A DNA stretch of 64,000 nt from Pseudomonadota bacterium (GCA_021783695.1 JAJXTO010000008.1:1-64000); one strand, 5' to 3'; counted from the first letter of the stretch, positions 46,273 to 56,557 are shown. A program made the numbers and translations. The notes: generated by a model not told the origin, from the letters alone.

Positions 46273-47802
46273 TTACTGCGGCAGGGTCTTGTCGATCAGC
46301 TTGTGTTGCGCATGCTCCTGTTCCAGCGCGCGCAGCCGGGCGTCGATGATGGAGGCCTCGAAATAATCCGCGCCCGGGGTGCGCTGTGCGATGCGCAACT
46401 GCTCGATGGCAGCCTCGGTCTTGCCTTGCAGCGCGTAAGCCTCGGCGGTGGCACGGTGCTGCGCGGCAAACGCGCCTGTTGCCGCATCGGCGCGAGCGAG
46501 GTCTTCCCACAGGGTGATGTCCTGCGGGGACGCCACGGTTTGCTGCCGCAAAAAGTCGCGCGCCGGGGTTTTGTTGGGCTGCGCCAGCAGGCAGCGCGAC
46601 AGCAGATGCAGCGTGGCGGCGGACTGCGGAAACTGCGTGCGCAACGTGCGCGCCGACTCCAGCGCCTGTGTCGGCTGGGTGTCCAGCAGCAACTCCGTGT
46701 GCAGCAGGTCCAGCGGCAGCCGCTCGGCGGCGGAGGCGTGGTTTGCGGCGGCTTGCGCACGGGCGAGGGCGGATGCCGCAGCATCAAACCGCTTGAGGCG
46801 CTGCAGCACCACGGCCTGACCGTAGGCCCAGGCCGCCTGTTGCGCCGGGAAGACGGCTGTGTCGGCTGCGAACTGCCGTTCTTCGCGCAGCATGGCGTCG
46901 TGCGACTGCGGGGTGAGGGCGCGGGCGCGGGCGTTCATCAGCCAGAACAGCAGGTCGTGGTCGGGCGGCAGGGGTTTGTTGCCGCCGCGAGCCTGGGCGT
47001 CGGCGATGCGTTCGCCGGTCAGCGGATGGGTCTGGAGAAAGGCGAAGACGTCGGTATCGTCCAGGCGCGACAGGTTTTGCAGGCGCAGCAGCATGCTGGC
47101 CATGGCCTGCGGCGGGTAGCCTGAGTCGGCCAGAACTTCCTCGCCGGTGCGGTCGGCGTCGCGCTCGTTGCTGCGGGAAAAGCGCAGTGCGTTGTCGATG
47201 GCTGCGGCCTGGCCGCCCAGGGCCAGCCCCTGCGCCGCCTGATCCTGCCCCGCGCTGGCGGCAACGATGGCGAGGATGAGCGAGCCGATGCTCAGCAGCC
47301 GGTCCTTGCCTGCCTGCGCCAGCCGCTGGGCAATGTGGCGCTGAGTGATGTGCGACATTTCATGCGCAAACACCGCGGCCACCTGGTCGTGCGATTGCGC
47401 GTCGATCACCATGCCGGTGTGTACCCCGATCCAGCCACCGGGCAGGGCGAAGGCGTTGAAGCTGCGGTCGCGCAGCAGGAACACATGGAACTGGCGCGGC
47501 GCCTCCATTTCGGCGGTGCGCCGGGCCGCCGGGGTGAGGCGGTCGACGATGGACTGCAAATAGTCGCGCAGCAGGCTGTCGTGCAGATAGGCGGGCTCCT
47601 GGCGCATTTCGCGCATGATGATCTCGCCCAGACGTTTCTCCTGCGCAGCAGAAAAGCTGCCCTGCGCCGGGTCGCCCAGCGTGGGCAGGCTGCTGGCGTA
47701 GCCAGGATCGCGCGCATCGGCGATTTGCGCCCAGGCTGCTGTGGGGAACAACAGCGCAGTGCTCAGCAGACAGCACGAGAAGCGACGTAGCGCACGGGGC
47801 AT
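46273..47802 (-). CDS. bepA: Periplasmic M48 metalloprotease/chaperone with TPR region (BepA-like)
   Basis: The protein is 509 residues. The signal peptide ends at AWAQ near residue 26. The M48 zinc motif HEMSH is at 147-151, with the third ligand in SRSNERDADRTGEEVL. A TPR-like C-terminal half (about 330-500) follows. BepA quality-controls outer membrane proteins such as LptD at the BAM complex. It lies 12 bp after ptsI and is likely cotranscribed. Confidence 0.89.
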   Translation of the reverse strand: MPRALRRFSCCLLSTALLFPTAAWAQIADARDPGYASSLPTLGDPAQGSFSAAQEKRLGEIIMREMRQEPAYLHDSLLRDYLQSIVDRLTPAARRTAEMEAPRQFHVFLLRDRSFNAFALPGGWIGVHTGMVIDAQSHDQVAAVFAHEMSHITQRHIAQRLAQAGKDRLLSIGSLILAIVAASAGQDQAAQGLALGGQAAAIDNALRFSRSNERDADRTGEEVLADSGYPPQAMASMLLRLQNLSRLDDTDVFAFLQTHPLTGERIADAQARGGNKPLPPDHDLLFWLMNARARALTPQSHDAMLREERQFAADTAVFPAQQAAWAYGQAVVLQRLKRFDAAASALARAQAAANHASAAERLPLDLLHTELLLDTQPTQALESARTLRTQFPQSAATLHLLSRCLLAQPNKTPARDFLRQQTVASPQDITLWEDLARADAATGAFAAQHRATAEAYALQGKTEAAIEQLRIAQRTPGADYFEASIIDARLRALEQEHAQHKLIDKTLPQ

Positions 47803-47814
47803 GAGAGCACCTTT

Positions 47815-49566
47815 TCAGCCGAGTGCCGCGAGCGCGGCCTGCTGCTCCTCGGGCTCGTAAGCCTGCAGCACGGCTTGCACCAGCGGCGCGAGCCTGTTGG
47901 TGTCGGCGCGCAGCACTTCCTGCTTGACCGCGAGAATTTGTGCCGGGTGCATGGAAAAACTGCGCAGTCCCATGCCCAGCAGCAGACGGGTGAGGGTGGG
48001 GTCGCCAGCCATTTCACCGCATACGCTGATGTCCACCGGACGATCTTTCCACGCTGCGGCGGCGCGGGTTTGCGCAATGATCTGCGCCAGCAGGTTGAGC
48101 ACGGCGGGGTGCAGCGGGTCATACAGGTTGGAGACGCTTTCGTCCGCCCGGTCGATGGCCAGGGTGTACTGCACCAGATCGTTGGTGCCGACCGACAAAA
48201 AGTCGAAATGCCGCAGGAACAATGGCAGTGCGAGCGCGGCGCCGGGCACTTCGATCATGGCGCCGACTTCCACCGGGCCGAAGGCCACGCCGATGGCGGT
48301 GAGTTCGGCGCGGGCCTTGTCGAGTTCGGCAAAGGTCTGGCGGATTTCACTGGCGTGCGCCACCATGGGAATGAGCACTTTGAGCGGCCCCAGAGCGGCG
48401 GCGCGCAGCAGGGCGCGGAGCTGGATGCGGAACATCGCCGGGTCGGACAGGCTGTAGCGGATGGCGCGCAGCCCCAGCGCGGGGTTGAGGTGGGTGAACT
48501 CGCCATCGCGGTAATCCTCGATGTCCAGCGGCTTGTCCGAGCCGATGTCGATGGTGCGGATGGTGACCGGCTTGCCCTGCATGGCCTGCAGCACGCGGCG
48601 GTAGGCCTCGTACTGCTCGTCCTCATCCGGCAGATTGCCGGCGCGGTTCATGAACAGAAATTCGGTGCGGAACAGCCCCACCCCGGCGGCGCCGGCCTCC
48701 AGCGCAGGTGCACAGTCTTCGGGCTGCTCGATATTGGCCAGCAGTTCCACCGGCTCGGCGTTGAGGGTGCGCGCGGGGGTGTATTTCAGGCGCTTGAGCC
48801 GCTCGCGGGCGAGTTGCGATTCCTGCTGGCGCAGGCGGTAGTCTTCGAGGATGACCGGGGATGGATCGACGATGAGCAGACCGCTGTCGCCGTCGATGAT
48901 GACCAGATCGTCCTGCCGGATCAGGCTGCCGGCCGAGCGCGCACCCACCACGGCAGGAATGTCCAGGCTGCGGGCAACGATGGCTGTATGCGAGGTCTTG
49001 CCGCCGACATCGGTGACAAACCCCTTGAACACTCCGGTCTTGAACTGCAGCATGTCCGCCGGAGCGATGTCGTGGGCGATGAGAACCAGATCGCCATTGC
49101 CGCTGGCCGAGCGCGCCAGCCCGGCGCTGCCGCGCAGGGCGCGCAGCACGCGCTCGACCACTTGTTCGACGTCGGCGATGCGCTCGCGCAGATAAGGGTC
49201 GTCCATCTCCTCGAAGTTGCGCGAGATGACGTCGAGCTGCGCGGTGAGCGCCCACTCGGCGTTGTAGCGGCGCTGCCGGATCCAGGTGATGGTGTCCAGT
49301 GCCATCTGCCGGTCGTCGAGCAGCATTTTGTGCACGTCGATGAACGCGGCCATCTCGGCGGGAGCGTCGGGCGGAAGCTCGGCCTTGAGGGTGTCGAGTT
49401 CGGCACGCACGGCGCGGCGTGCGGCGCGCAGGCGCTCGATTTCCGCCTCTTCCGTGCCCGGATCGACGAAGTAGTGCGCCACGTCCAGCCGGGCCGAGGC
49501 GAGGATGACGGCACGCCCGATGGCCATGCCGCGTGAAACCGGAATACCGAACAGTTGAAGAGCCAT
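47815..49566 (-). CDS. ptsI: Phosphoenolpyruvate-protein phosphotransferase (enzyme I)
   Basis: This 583-residue enzyme I has the phosphorylated histidine at residue 193 in GGKTSHTAIVARS. The PEP-binding barrel has GVGLFRTEFLFMNR, TIRTIDIGSDKPL and DFLSVGTNDLVQYTLA. It phosphorylates HPr. Unusually, ptsH (59457-59726) is about 9.9 kb away on the same strand rather than adjacent. bepA follows after 12 bp. Confidence 0.95.
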   Translation of the reverse strand: MALQLFGIPVSRGMAIGRAVILASARLDVAHYFVDPGTEEAEIERLRAARRAVRAELDTLKAELPPDAPAEMAAFIDVHKMLLDDRQMALDTITWIRQRRYNAEWALTAQLDVISRNFEEMDDPYLRERIADVEQVVERVLRALRGSAGLARSASGNGDLVLIAHDIAPADMLQFKTGVFKGFVTDVGGKTSHTAIVARSLDIPAVVGARSAGSLIRQDDLVIIDGDSGLLIVDPSPVILEDYRLRQQESQLARERLKRLKYTPARTLNAEPVELLANIEQPEDCAPALEAGAAGVGLFRTEFLFMNRAGNLPDEDEQYEAYRRVLQAMQGKPVTIRTIDIGSDKPLDIEDYRDGEFTHLNPALGLRAIRYSLSDPAMFRIQLRALLRAAALGPLKVLIPMVAHASEIRQTFAELDKARAELTAIGVAFGPVEVGAMIEVPGAALALPLFLRHFDFLSVGTNDLVQYTLAIDRADESVSNLYDPLHPAVLNLLAQIIAQTRAAAAWKDRPVDISVCGEMAGDPTLTRLLLGMGLRSFSMHPAQILAVKQEVLRADTNRLAPLVQAVLQAYEPEEQQAALAALG

Positions 49567-49730
49567 GCGGCGATGGTAACGGCGGGCACGCCCCGAACAG
49601 AACCGCGATGCCGGGTATCACCATCCAGGATGGCAGGGTTATGCACGCGGCCCTATGCTGCAGCTCGATCTGCGCGCCTCAGAGCGTGCGGTCGCCTCTC
49701 TGTTCCACGTTCTTTTTCTGGAGATGCACC

Positions 49731-50135
49731 ATGCACAAAATCGCACTCGCAGCGGCCCTGCTGGGCTTTGCCGCAGCACCGGCCTTCGCTTCCACCATGC
49801 ACCACGAGATCAAGGTCGAACTCGCGGCGCAGAACAACTCCGGTGAAACCGGCTATGCCCTGATCAAGCCGATGGGCAAGGGCATCGAAGTCATCGTTCA
49901 CCTCAAAGGCGGCCCCAAGGGTGTGGCCCAGCCAGACCACATCCACCCCGGCACCTGTGCCAATCTCAATCCGGTGCCCAAGTACCCATTGGAAAACGTG
50001 GTGGACGGCAAATCGGTGACCAAGCTGCCGAACGTGAGCATGGACGATCTGTTCAAGGAACCCATGGCCATCAACGTGCATGAAAGCGCGCAGGATCTGA
50101 AGAAATACGTGGCCTGCGGCGACATCAAGAAATAA
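49731..50135 (+). CDS. Small periplasmic protein with conserved His/Cys pattern
   Basis: The protein is 134 residues. The signal peptide is MHKIALAAALLGFAAAPAFA, and the mature part starts STMHHEIKVEL. The middle has DHIHPGTCANLNPVPKYPLENVVDGKS and the end NVHESAQDLKKYVACGDIKK. The His cluster and two Cys recall small superoxide dismutase- or CHRD-like beta-sandwich proteins, but I cannot assign a family. GGAG stands before the ATG. Divergent from ptsI; no partner gene. Confidence 0.78.
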   Translation: MHKIALAAALLGFAAAPAFASTMHHEIKVELAAQNNSGETGYALIKPMGKGIEVIVHLKGGPKGVAQPDHIHPGTCANLNPVPKYPLENVVDGKSVTKLPNVSMDDLFKEPMAINVHESAQDLKKYVACGDIKK

Positions 50136-50205
50136 GGCTCGCGTTACCATCCATCTCCATGCGGGGCGTCAACGAGGCGCCCCGTTTGCATTGGAGTTGT
50201 GCCGC

Positions 50206-50685
50206 GTGATCACCCTTGTCGATGTCGATTTGTCACTTCCTGAGCATGCGCTTGCGGTGCCGGAACTGATTTCCCGCTATGCCCGCGACCCCATGGGCGG
50301 CGGCGAAGATCTCGCTCCCGAGGTCAAGGCCGTGCTGGTGCAGCGCCTGCGCGAGCGGGCGGATTATGTCGGCGTCCTCGCCATGGACGGCGCCACACCC
50401 GCCGCGCTGATCAACTGCTTCGAGGGGTTTTCCACTTTCATGGCACGGCCGCTGATGAATGTGCATGACGTCTATGTGGAGCCGGCCTACCGCGGCCAGG
50501 GTCTGTCGCGCCGTCTGTTGCAGCGGGTGGAAGCACTGGCCCGGGCGCGCGGATGCGGCAAGCTCACGCTGGAAGTGCTCGACGGCAACGCCGCGGCGAT
50601 TGCCAGCTACCGGCGCTTTGGCTTCGAGACCTATGTCCTAGACCCGGCATTCGGCCGGGCGCAGTTCTGGCAGAAAGTGCTTTGA
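50206..50685 (+). CDS. GNAT-family N-acetyltransferase
   Basis: This 159-residue protein has the acetyl-CoA loop VYVEPAYRGQGLSRRLLQRVEALA (motif A, R-G-x-G-x-x-R). Motif B is LEVLDGNAAAIASYRRFGFE. The substrate is unknown. The GTG at 50206 is preferred because GGAG lies about 9 nt upstream; the track uses a TTG at 50191. It converges on the TRAP permease gene, whose stop is 5 bp away. Confidence 0.85.
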   Translation: MITLVDVDLSLPEHALAVPELISRYARDPMGGGEDLAPEVKAVLVQRLRERADYVGVLAMDGATPAALINCFEGFSTFMARPLMNVHDVYVEPAYRGQGLSRRLLQRVEALARARGCGKLTLEVLDGNAAAIASYRRFGFETYVLDPAFGRAQFWQKVL

Positions 50686-50689
50686 GCGT

Positions 50690-52774
50690 TCAGGCGACAG
50701 CCGCTGCGGTCTGCCCGCGGGTGCGCAGGCCATGCCACAGCAAGACGAGGGCGGCCAGCGCGAACCCAGCCCCATCCGTCAAGGGCAGTGCGGTGATCAG
50801 CAGCGCGGCGGCGGCAAAGGCCAACAGCCGCTCAGCCACATTCATGTTTGCGCGCAGGTAGCCCACCGCCACAGCGCCCCACAGCACGATGGCGAGGACG
50901 GCCTTGGCCGTGACATAGGCCACGCCCAGCCAGGTCCAGTTGCCCTGCAGCATGAGCTGTGGGTCGTACACGGCGACATACGGCACGACAAAACCGGCCA
51001 GCGCAATCTGCGTGGCCTTGAAGCCGATACGCATTGGCGACGCCTTGGCCACCGACGCCGCGGCGAACGCGGCCAGCGCCACTGGTGGCGTGAGGTCGGC
51101 CATGATGCCGAAATAGAACACGAACATATGGCTGACGATCAGCGGCACTCCGAGTTTGAGCAGCGCGGGCGCGGCGATCGAACTGGTGATGATGTAGTTC
51201 GGGATGGTCGGAATGCCCATGCCCAGCACCAGACACACCAGCATGGTCAGCAGCAGCGACAGCAGCAGGCTGCGCGCGCCGATGTCGACGATGAACCCGG
51301 CGAAGCTCGTGGCCGCACCGGTGAGAGTGAGCACGCCGACGATGACGCCGACAATGGCGCAGGCAATCCCAACGGGCAGCGCCTGCCGCGCGCCGTCGAT
51401 CAGGCTGTCGCGCAGCACCCGCAGGGTTTGCCGTCCGCCCTGAATCACCAGATTCACCGCCACCAACGCGGCGATGACGGCCAGCACCGGCACGATGCCG
51501 TACTGCACGAAGGCCGCCGCGCCCAGGCCGCAGGCAAACCAGAACACCATGCGGAACGCGGTGTGCGACATGCGCACGGCAATTGCGGCGCCGAGCAGCA
51601 GTATGGCGGTCAGCGACAGCCCCATCATGCCGGCGAACATCGGGGTGAAGCCGTGGAACAGCATCCACACCAGCACGGCCAGTGGCAACGCGAGGTGCCA
51701 GTTGTCCTTCAGCGCCCGCCATGGGTTGGGGATTTGCTCGGCAGGCAGGCCGAGCAGCTTTTTCCGCCCGGCCTCCAGATGCACCATCCAGAATACCGTG
51801 AGGTAGTACAGGGCCGCCGGGATGACGGCGGCCTTGACGATGTCGGCATACGGCACGTTGAGCGTTTCGGCCATGATGAAGGCGACCGCGCCCATGACCG
51901 GCGGCATGATCTGTCCACCCATGCTCGCCGTGGCTTCGACCGCTCCGGCGAACACCGGCGAGTAGCCAAAGCGCTTCATCAGCGGAATGGTGAACTGCCC
52001 GACAGTGAGCACATTGGCCACGCCCGAGCCGGAGATGGTCCCCATCAGTCCGGAGGAGATGACCGCGACTTTGGCCGGCCCGCCGCGCGCCTTGCCCACC
52101 AGGCCCAATGCCAGCGCATTGAACAGCCGGATCATCCCGGCATGTTCCAGAAACGCGCCGAACAGGATGAACAAAAAGATGTACGTCGCCGACACCAGGG
52201 TCGGAATGCCGTAGATACCTTCGGTTCCCAGATAAACCTGGCCGATGATCTGATCCAGGCCGTAGCCGCGGTGGCTGATGGCATCTGGCAGGTACTGGCC
52301 GAACAGGCCATAGAGCAGAAACGCGGCGCAGACCAGCGGCAGCGCGAGGCCCAGACTGCGCCGCGCGGCCTCGAACAACAAGATCACGACCGTGGCGCCG
52401 ACGAGCAAATCAACAGTGGTCGGATCGCCGCTGCGCTGGATCAGATCTGCCTCGAAAAACCAGTGGTATAGCCCGAGCCCGAAGGCCGCAGCACCCAGCA
52501 GCCAGTCAAACCACGGAATGCGGTGCAACCAGCTCCTGCGCTTGAGCGCGGGCACCGCCCAGAACACCAGCAGCATCAGAAATCCCACATGCAGCGAGCG
52601 CATCACCAGGCTCGACAGCGGGTGGAATGCCGCCATCACGAGCTGATAGGCGGAAAACGCCAGCGCCGCCGCCATGACCATGCGCTGCGCGACGCCGAAC
52701 AAGGAGCGCTGGTGGCCGCTGTCGGCATGCGGCTCGGAAGAGGTGTGGATCAACTCGTCGGCAGTGGCGCTCAT
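50690..52774 (-). CDS. TRAP transporter fused permease (4TM/12TM)
   Basis: This 694-residue permease of the TAXI-type TRAP family fuses the small DctQ-like (first four helices) and large DctM-like subunits. DctM-like motifs include GLMGTISGSGVANVLTVGQFTIP and VEATASMGGQIMPPVMGAVAFIMAE. It moves organic acids with sodium or proton coupling. It follows the TAXI receptor gene after 30 bp; together they form a complete TRAP system. Confidence 0.93.
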   Translation of the reverse strand: MSATADELIHTSSEPHADSGHQRSLFGVAQRMVMAAALAFSAYQLVMAAFHPLSSLVMRSLHVGFLMLLVFWAVPALKRRSWLHRIPWFDWLLGAAAFGLGLYHWFFEADLIQRSGDPTTVDLLVGATVVILLFEAARRSLGLALPLVCAAFLLYGLFGQYLPDAISHRGYGLDQIIGQVYLGTEGIYGIPTLVSATYIFLFILFGAFLEHAGMIRLFNALALGLVGKARGGPAKVAVISSGLMGTISGSGVANVLTVGQFTIPLMKRFGYSPVFAGAVEATASMGGQIMPPVMGAVAFIMAETLNVPYADIVKAAVIPAALYYLTVFWMVHLEAGRKKLLGLPAEQIPNPWRALKDNWHLALPLAVLVWMLFHGFTPMFAGMMGLSLTAILLLGAAIAVRMSHTAFRMVFWFACGLGAAAFVQYGIVPVLAVIAALVAVNLVIQGGRQTLRVLRDSLIDGARQALPVGIACAIVGVIVGVLTLTGAATSFAGFIVDIGARSLLLSLLLTMLVCLVLGMGIPTIPNYIITSSIAAPALLKLGVPLIVSHMFVFYFGIMADLTPPVALAAFAAASVAKASPMRIGFKATQIALAGFVVPYVAVYDPQLMLQGNWTWLGVAYVTAKAVLAIVLWGAVAVGYLRANMNVAERLLAFAAAALLITALPLTDGAGFALAALVLLWHGLRTRGQTAAAVA

Positions 52775-52804
52775 GGTTTGCGTCCGGTCGATGCGGCGGG
52801 CGGC

Positions 52805-53785
52805 TTACTTCAGCACTCCGGTTTCGCGGTAGAACTTGGCCGCGCCAGGGTGCAACGGCACGGGAGCGTGGAGCGGCGCGTCTTTCAGGCTGATGCCCTT
52901 GGCCGCTGCGTGCGCTGCCGCCAGCTCGGGCAGGTTGGTGAACATCGCCTTGGTCATTTGATAGACCCGCTCCTCGCTCAAACCCTCGCGGGTGACGAGA
53001 AAGTTCTGGATGCGCGCGGTTGGCACTGCCTCGGTTTGACCTTCATAGGTGCCCGCCGGAATGATGCCGATCTGATAGGCCGGATCGCCGACCTTGGCGA
53101 TGATGTCCGCGGGCACGGGTACGACGACGATTTTTTGCGACGCCGCCAAATCACGCAGCGACGCGACACCCAGTCCGGCAGACTGCAGCGTGGCGTCGAG
53201 CTGGCGGTTTTTCATCAGTTCGACCGATTCGCCAAACGGCAGGTATTCCACCTTGGAAAAATCCTTGTAGCTCAGCCCGGCGGCGTTGAACAGGGCGCGG
53301 GCGTTGAGCTCGGTGCCGCTTTTGGGCGCGCCGACCGAGATGCTTTTACCCTTGAGATCGGCCAGGGTCTTGATGCCTGCATCCGCGCGCGCGACGATCT
53401 GCACATAGTTGGAATAGATTGCCGCCATGGTGCGCAGCCTTTTCAACGGCGCCTTGAAACCGGCGTCGGCCTCTCCCTTCCACGCATCCGACAGCGCGTC
53501 GCCCAGCGAAAAACCCAGTTCGGCACGGCCCGCTTCGAGCAGGTTGAGGTTTTCCACCGAACCCTTGGTCGCCTGCACCGAACTTTTGGCCGATGGAATC
53601 GCCTTGGCATAGATCTGCGACAGCGCCACGCCCAGCGGGTAATACACCCCGCTGGTGCCGCCGGTGACGATGGTGATGTACTCGGCAGCGAAGGCATTGC
53701 GCAGCGAGAAGGGGTAGAGCAGCGCGGCGCCGCCCGTCAGGGCAAGCGCGCGGCGACGCGAGGGGGATGCGGGGTTTTGGGCCAT
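52805..53785 (-). CDS. TAXI-family TRAP transporter solute receptor
   Basis: This 326-residue binding protein has a twin-arginine-like N-terminus (SRRRALALTGGAALLYPFSLRNAFA) and the TAXI opening ITIVTGGTSGVYYPLGVALSQIY. LKGKSISVGAPKSGTELNARALFNAAGL lines the ligand pocket. The ligand is unknown; glutamate or 2-oxoglutarate are known for relatives. The start at 53785 has GGAGACC 4 nt upstream; the 360-residue track version is too long. Confidence 0.92.
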   Translation of the reverse strand: MAQNPASPSRRRALALTGGAALLYPFSLRNAFAAEYITIVTGGTSGVYYPLGVALSQIYAKAIPSAKSSVQATKGSVENLNLLEAGRAELGFSLGDALSDAWKGEADAGFKAPLKRLRTMAAIYSNYVQIVARADAGIKTLADLKGKSISVGAPKSGTELNARALFNAAGLSYKDFSKVEYLPFGESVELMKNRQLDATLQSAGLGVASLRDLAASQKIVVVPVPADIIAKVGDPAYQIGIIPAGTYEGQTEAVPTARIQNFLVTREGLSEERVYQMTKAMFTNLPELAAAHAAAKGISLKDAPLHAPVPLHPGAAKFYRETGVLK

Positions 53786-53915
53786 GAATGGTCTCCGTGC
53801 GAACGTTGTTACAAACGGAAACGATGCTAGCCAGTTTGCGGTCGAATGCAACAGGGAAAGCAGGGAGCGGCGAATTGGGCGGCGCACCAGGAGGGTGCGC
53901 GCATGCAGGTTTGCC

Positions 53916-54680
53916 CTACAGGATCTTGGACAGGAACTGCCGCGTGCGCTCGTGACCGGGGTTGCCGAAGAACTGTTCGGGCGCGGCCGACTCGATGATC
54001 TTGCCCTGATCCATCATCACCACGCGGTCGGCCACTTCGCGGGCGAAGCCCATCTCATGCGTGACGACCACCATGGTCATGCCGTCCCGGGCGAGCGATT
54101 TCATCACATCGAGCACTTCGCCGACCAGCTCGGGGTCGAGCGCGGAAGTCGGCTCGTCGAACAGCATCAGCTTCGGTTCCATGGCCAGCGCGCGGGCGAT
54201 GGCCACCCGCTGCTGCTGCCCGCCGGAGAGCTGGTTGGGATAGGCCCCGGCGCGGTCGGCCAGGCCCACTCGGGCCAGCAAAGCGTGCGCGCGTTGCGCC
54301 GCCTGGGCCTTGGGCATCTTGCGCACAAGCATTGGCGCTTCGATGATGTTCTGTAGTGCCGTCATGTGTCCAAACAGATTGAAGCGCTGAAACACCATGC
54401 CGACATCGGCGCGGTGGCGGCAGATGTCGCGGTCGTGCAGCTCGTGCAGCCGGTCGCCCACCTGCCGGTAGCCCACCAGTTCGCCATCGACCAACAGGCG
54501 GCCGGAGTCGATTTTTTCCAGGTGGTTGATGCAGCGCAGAAAGGTCGATTTTCCCGAGCCGGAGGCGCCCAGCAGGCAGACCACTTCACCGCGTCGCACA
54601 TCGAGCGAAATGCCCTTGAGCACCTCGATCGTGCCGAAGCGCTTGTGCACGCCCTCGGCCCTGACCATGATGTCGCTCAC
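53916..54680 (-). CDS. Polar amino acid ABC transporter ATPase
   Basis: This 254-residue PAAT-family ATPase (GlnQ/HisP-like) has Walker [10 protein letters not shown], signature [16 protein letters not shown] and Walker [16 protein letters not shown]. It overlaps the permease gene by 4 bp. Together with the upstream permease and binding protein it forms a complete importer for a polar amino acid such as glutamine, glutamate or a basic residue; only one permease gene is present. Confidence 0.93.
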   Translation of the reverse strand: MSDIMVRAEGVHKRFGTIEVLKGISLDVRRGEVVCLLGASGSGKSTFLRCINHLEKIDSGRLLVDGELVGYRQVGDRLHELHDRDICRHRADVGMVFQRFNLFGHMTALQNIIEAPMLVRKMPKAQAAQRAHALLARVGLADRAGAYPNQLSGGQQQRVAIARALAMEPKLMLFDEPTSALDPELVGEVLDVMKSLARDGMTMVVVTHEMGFAREVADRVVMMDQGKIIESAAPEQFFGNPGHERTRQFLSKIL

Positions 54681-55555
54681 TGCTCGGCCCTCACGCGGGT
54701 GAGCAGCGCGCGCAGGCGCTGCAGTGGCGTCGGAGGCGCCTTGCGCGTGATGCTGCGGCCGAAATGCCGCTCGATATAGAACTGTCCAATGGACAGCACC
54801 GTGGTCACCAGCAGGTACCAGATGCTCGCCACCAGCAGCAGCGGGATGGTGCGATAGTTCACGGCGTAGATGAGCTGTACCGAATACAGCAGATCGCTGA
54901 CGGCGATGACACTGACCAGCGACGTGGTCTTGAGCATCGAGATGGTCTCATTCCCGGTGGGGGGCACGATCACCCGCATGGCCTGCGGCAGCACCACCCG
55001 CCGCATGATCTGCAGCCGGGACATGCCCAGGGCCGCGCCGGCCTCGCTCTGGCCTTCGTCCACCGACAGAATGCCGGCGCGCACGATTTCGGCCATGTAG
55101 GCGCCTTCGTTGAGCCCGAGCGCAAGTATGGCGGCGATGAACGGTGTGATGAGATTGTTGGCGTCGAAGCTCCAGGAGCCGATGCCGATACTGGGATAGA
55201 GCGCGGTGATGTTGAACCAGAACAGAATCTGCACCAGCACCGGCGTGCCGCGAAACAGCCAGATGTAGAACTGGCTCGCGCCGGAGACCAGCGGGTTGAG
55301 CGACAGCCGCATCACCGCCAGCAGCACCCCCAGGGCCACGCCGATGAGCATGGAAATCACCGTGAGTTCGAGGGTCAGCAGCAGACCGTGCAGCACCCGC
55401 ATGGAAAAGAAATACTCGCCCACCACCGACCACTCGAAGCGCGGGTTGGTGGTGAAGGAGTAAACCATGGCCAGCGCTAGCGCAAACACCGCAGCGGCCG
55501 CGATCCAGCGCCCGGGGTGCCGCGCAGGAATGGCCTTGATGTCGTCAGGTCGCAT
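54677..55555 (-). CDS. Polar amino acid ABC transporter permease
   Basis: This 292-residue HisMQ-type permease has five to six helices, the EAA loop [29 protein letters not shown] and the family stretch [15 protein letters not shown] take the ATG at 55555 (MRPDDIKAI). The 42-codon ORF of repeat copy B ends 11 bp inside this gene, so its translation could be coupled to the repeat. Confidence 0.93.
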   Translation of the reverse strand: MRPDDIKAIPARHPGRWIAAAAVFALALAMVYSFTTNPRFEWSVVGEYFFSMRVLHGLLLTLELTVISMLIGVALGVLLAVMRLSLNPLVSGASQFYIWLFRGTPVLVQILFWFNITALYPSIGIGSWSFDANNLITPFIAAILALGLNEGAYMAEIVRAGILSVDEGQSEAGAALGMSRLQIMRRVVLPQAMRVIVPPTGNETISMLKTTSLVSVIAVSDLLYSVQLIYAVNYRTIPLLLVASIWYLLVTTVLSIGQFYIERHFGRSITRKAPPTPLQRLRALLTRVRAEQ

Positions 55556-55673
55556 CGGTTTGCAGCGTTGGGAAGGACAAAGGTCGGCTCGAGGGCGTCC
55601 CCAGACCCGTTGCATTCGCGTCAGATCTGCCGAGAGGGATGAGAAAACTCGGGGCGGTCCCGCGTTTTCTCAT
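55545..55673 (-). CDS. Short ORF carried by structured repeat copy B
   Basis: This 42-codon ORF starts at the ATG inside repeat copy B. Its TGA overlaps the permease start region by 11 bp, a spacing compatible with termination-reinitiation. The peptide matches nothing known and shares only its first residues (M-R) with copy C. Confidence 0.25.
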   Translation of the reverse strand: MRKRGTAPSFLIPLGRSDANATGLGTPSSRPLSFPTLQTDAT

Positions 55674-55677
55674 GCGC
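55632..55677 (-). repeat. Structured dispersed repeat, copy B
   Basis: A 9-bp perfect inverted repeat, TGAGAAAAC (55640-55648) and GTTTTCTCA (55664-55672), encloses a 15-bp loop with GGGGCGGTCC. It closely matches copy C. It sits in the 138-bp gap between the binding-protein and permease genes of an ABC operon. Confidence 0.75.
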
Positions 55678-55693
55678 CGACAGGGACAGAGAC

Positions 55694-56557
55694 TCACTGT
55701 GCGGCGGGGTTGATGGCCGGGTCCTTGATGCCGCCCTGAGTAATGCCCCATTGATGCAGGATCCTGGCGTATTCGCCGCTGGCGATGACTTTTTTCAGTG
55801 CAGCCAGCACGGGCTCGGCCAAGCCGCTGTTCTTGGGAATGGCGATGCCGTAGGGCGCGGAGTTGTAGGGTTCGCCGGTCAGTTTGAACTGCCCGTGCGA
55901 CTTCTCGACGATCCAGGCGGCCACCGGCGAGTCGGCCATGCCTACTTGTGCTCGCCCGCTGGCAATGGCGAGGTTGGCGCCGTTCTGGTCGGGGAATACC
56001 GACACGGTGGCAGCCTTCTTGCCAGCGGCCACGCATTCCTTGCTCTGCTTGGTGGCGTCATCGGCCTGGGTCGTGCCCTTCTCCACGGCGACGGTCATGC
56101 CGCACAGGTCGGTCAGACCATGGATTGACGGCCCCCCCTGCGCCTTGACGTAGAACGAGGTGCCGGCGGTCATGTAACTGACAAAGTCCACCACTTCCTC
56201 GCGCTTCTTGGTGATGGTGAACGACGACATGCTCATGTCGTACTTGCCCGACTGCAGCGCCGGGATGATGCTGTCGAAGCTGGCGTTGACGAAGTCCGCC
56301 TTGACGTCGAGTTCCTTGGCGATGGCCTTGCCCAGATCGACATCGGCGCCGACGACGGTCTTTCCGTCCTTGGCGATGAACTCCATTGGCGCGTACGTGG
56401 CATCGGCTGCGATGGTCAGATGCCCCTGGGCCTGGTACTTTTGCGGCAGGGTGGTCGCCGCTGATGCGATGGGGCTGAAGGCAGCGCCGAGAACGGCCAT
56501 GCCGACTGCGGCGCCGAGCAGGCGCGACGTGGTGGATAAACGGAAACTGCAGGACAT
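55694..56557 (-). CDS. Polar amino acid ABC transporter substrate-binding protein
   Basis: The protein is 287 residues with a signal peptide ending at ASA near residue 33. The SBP_bac_3 fold shows GHLTIAADATYAPMEFIAKDGKTVVGADVDLGKAIAKEL, the ligand residues around SSFTITKKREEVVDFVSYM and GTTQADDATKQSKEC. GGAG lies 6 nt before the ATG at 56557. It is the first gene of the importer operon; repeat copy B lies between it and the permease gene. Confidence 0.93.
   Translation of the reverse strand: MSCSFRLSTTSRLLGAAVGMAVLGAAFSPIASAATTLPQKYQAQGHLTIAADATYAPMEFIAKDGKTVVGADVDLGKAIAKELDVKADFVNASFDSIIPALQSGKYDMSMSSFTITKKREEVVDFVSYMTAGTSFYVKAQGGPSIHGLTDLCGMTVAVEKGTTQADDATKQSKECVAAGKKAATVSVFPDQNGANLAIASGRAQVGMADSPVAAWIVEKSHGQFKLTGEPYNSAPYGIAIPKNSGLAEPVLAALKKVIASGEYARILHQWGITQGGIKDPAINPAAQ

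Noticed and set aside
47875-49536. 553-residue plus-strand ORF
   Set aside because: It is antisense to ptsI, an artefact of high GC.
50163-50183. GGGGCG/CGCCCC hairpin before the GNAT gene as a terminator
   Set aside because: The stem is plausible but no T-run follows, so it is not called.
50732-52471. 579-residue plus-strand ORF rich in Gln, His and Arg
   Set aside because: It is antisense to the TRAP permease, and its composition is typical of GC-rich antisense frames.
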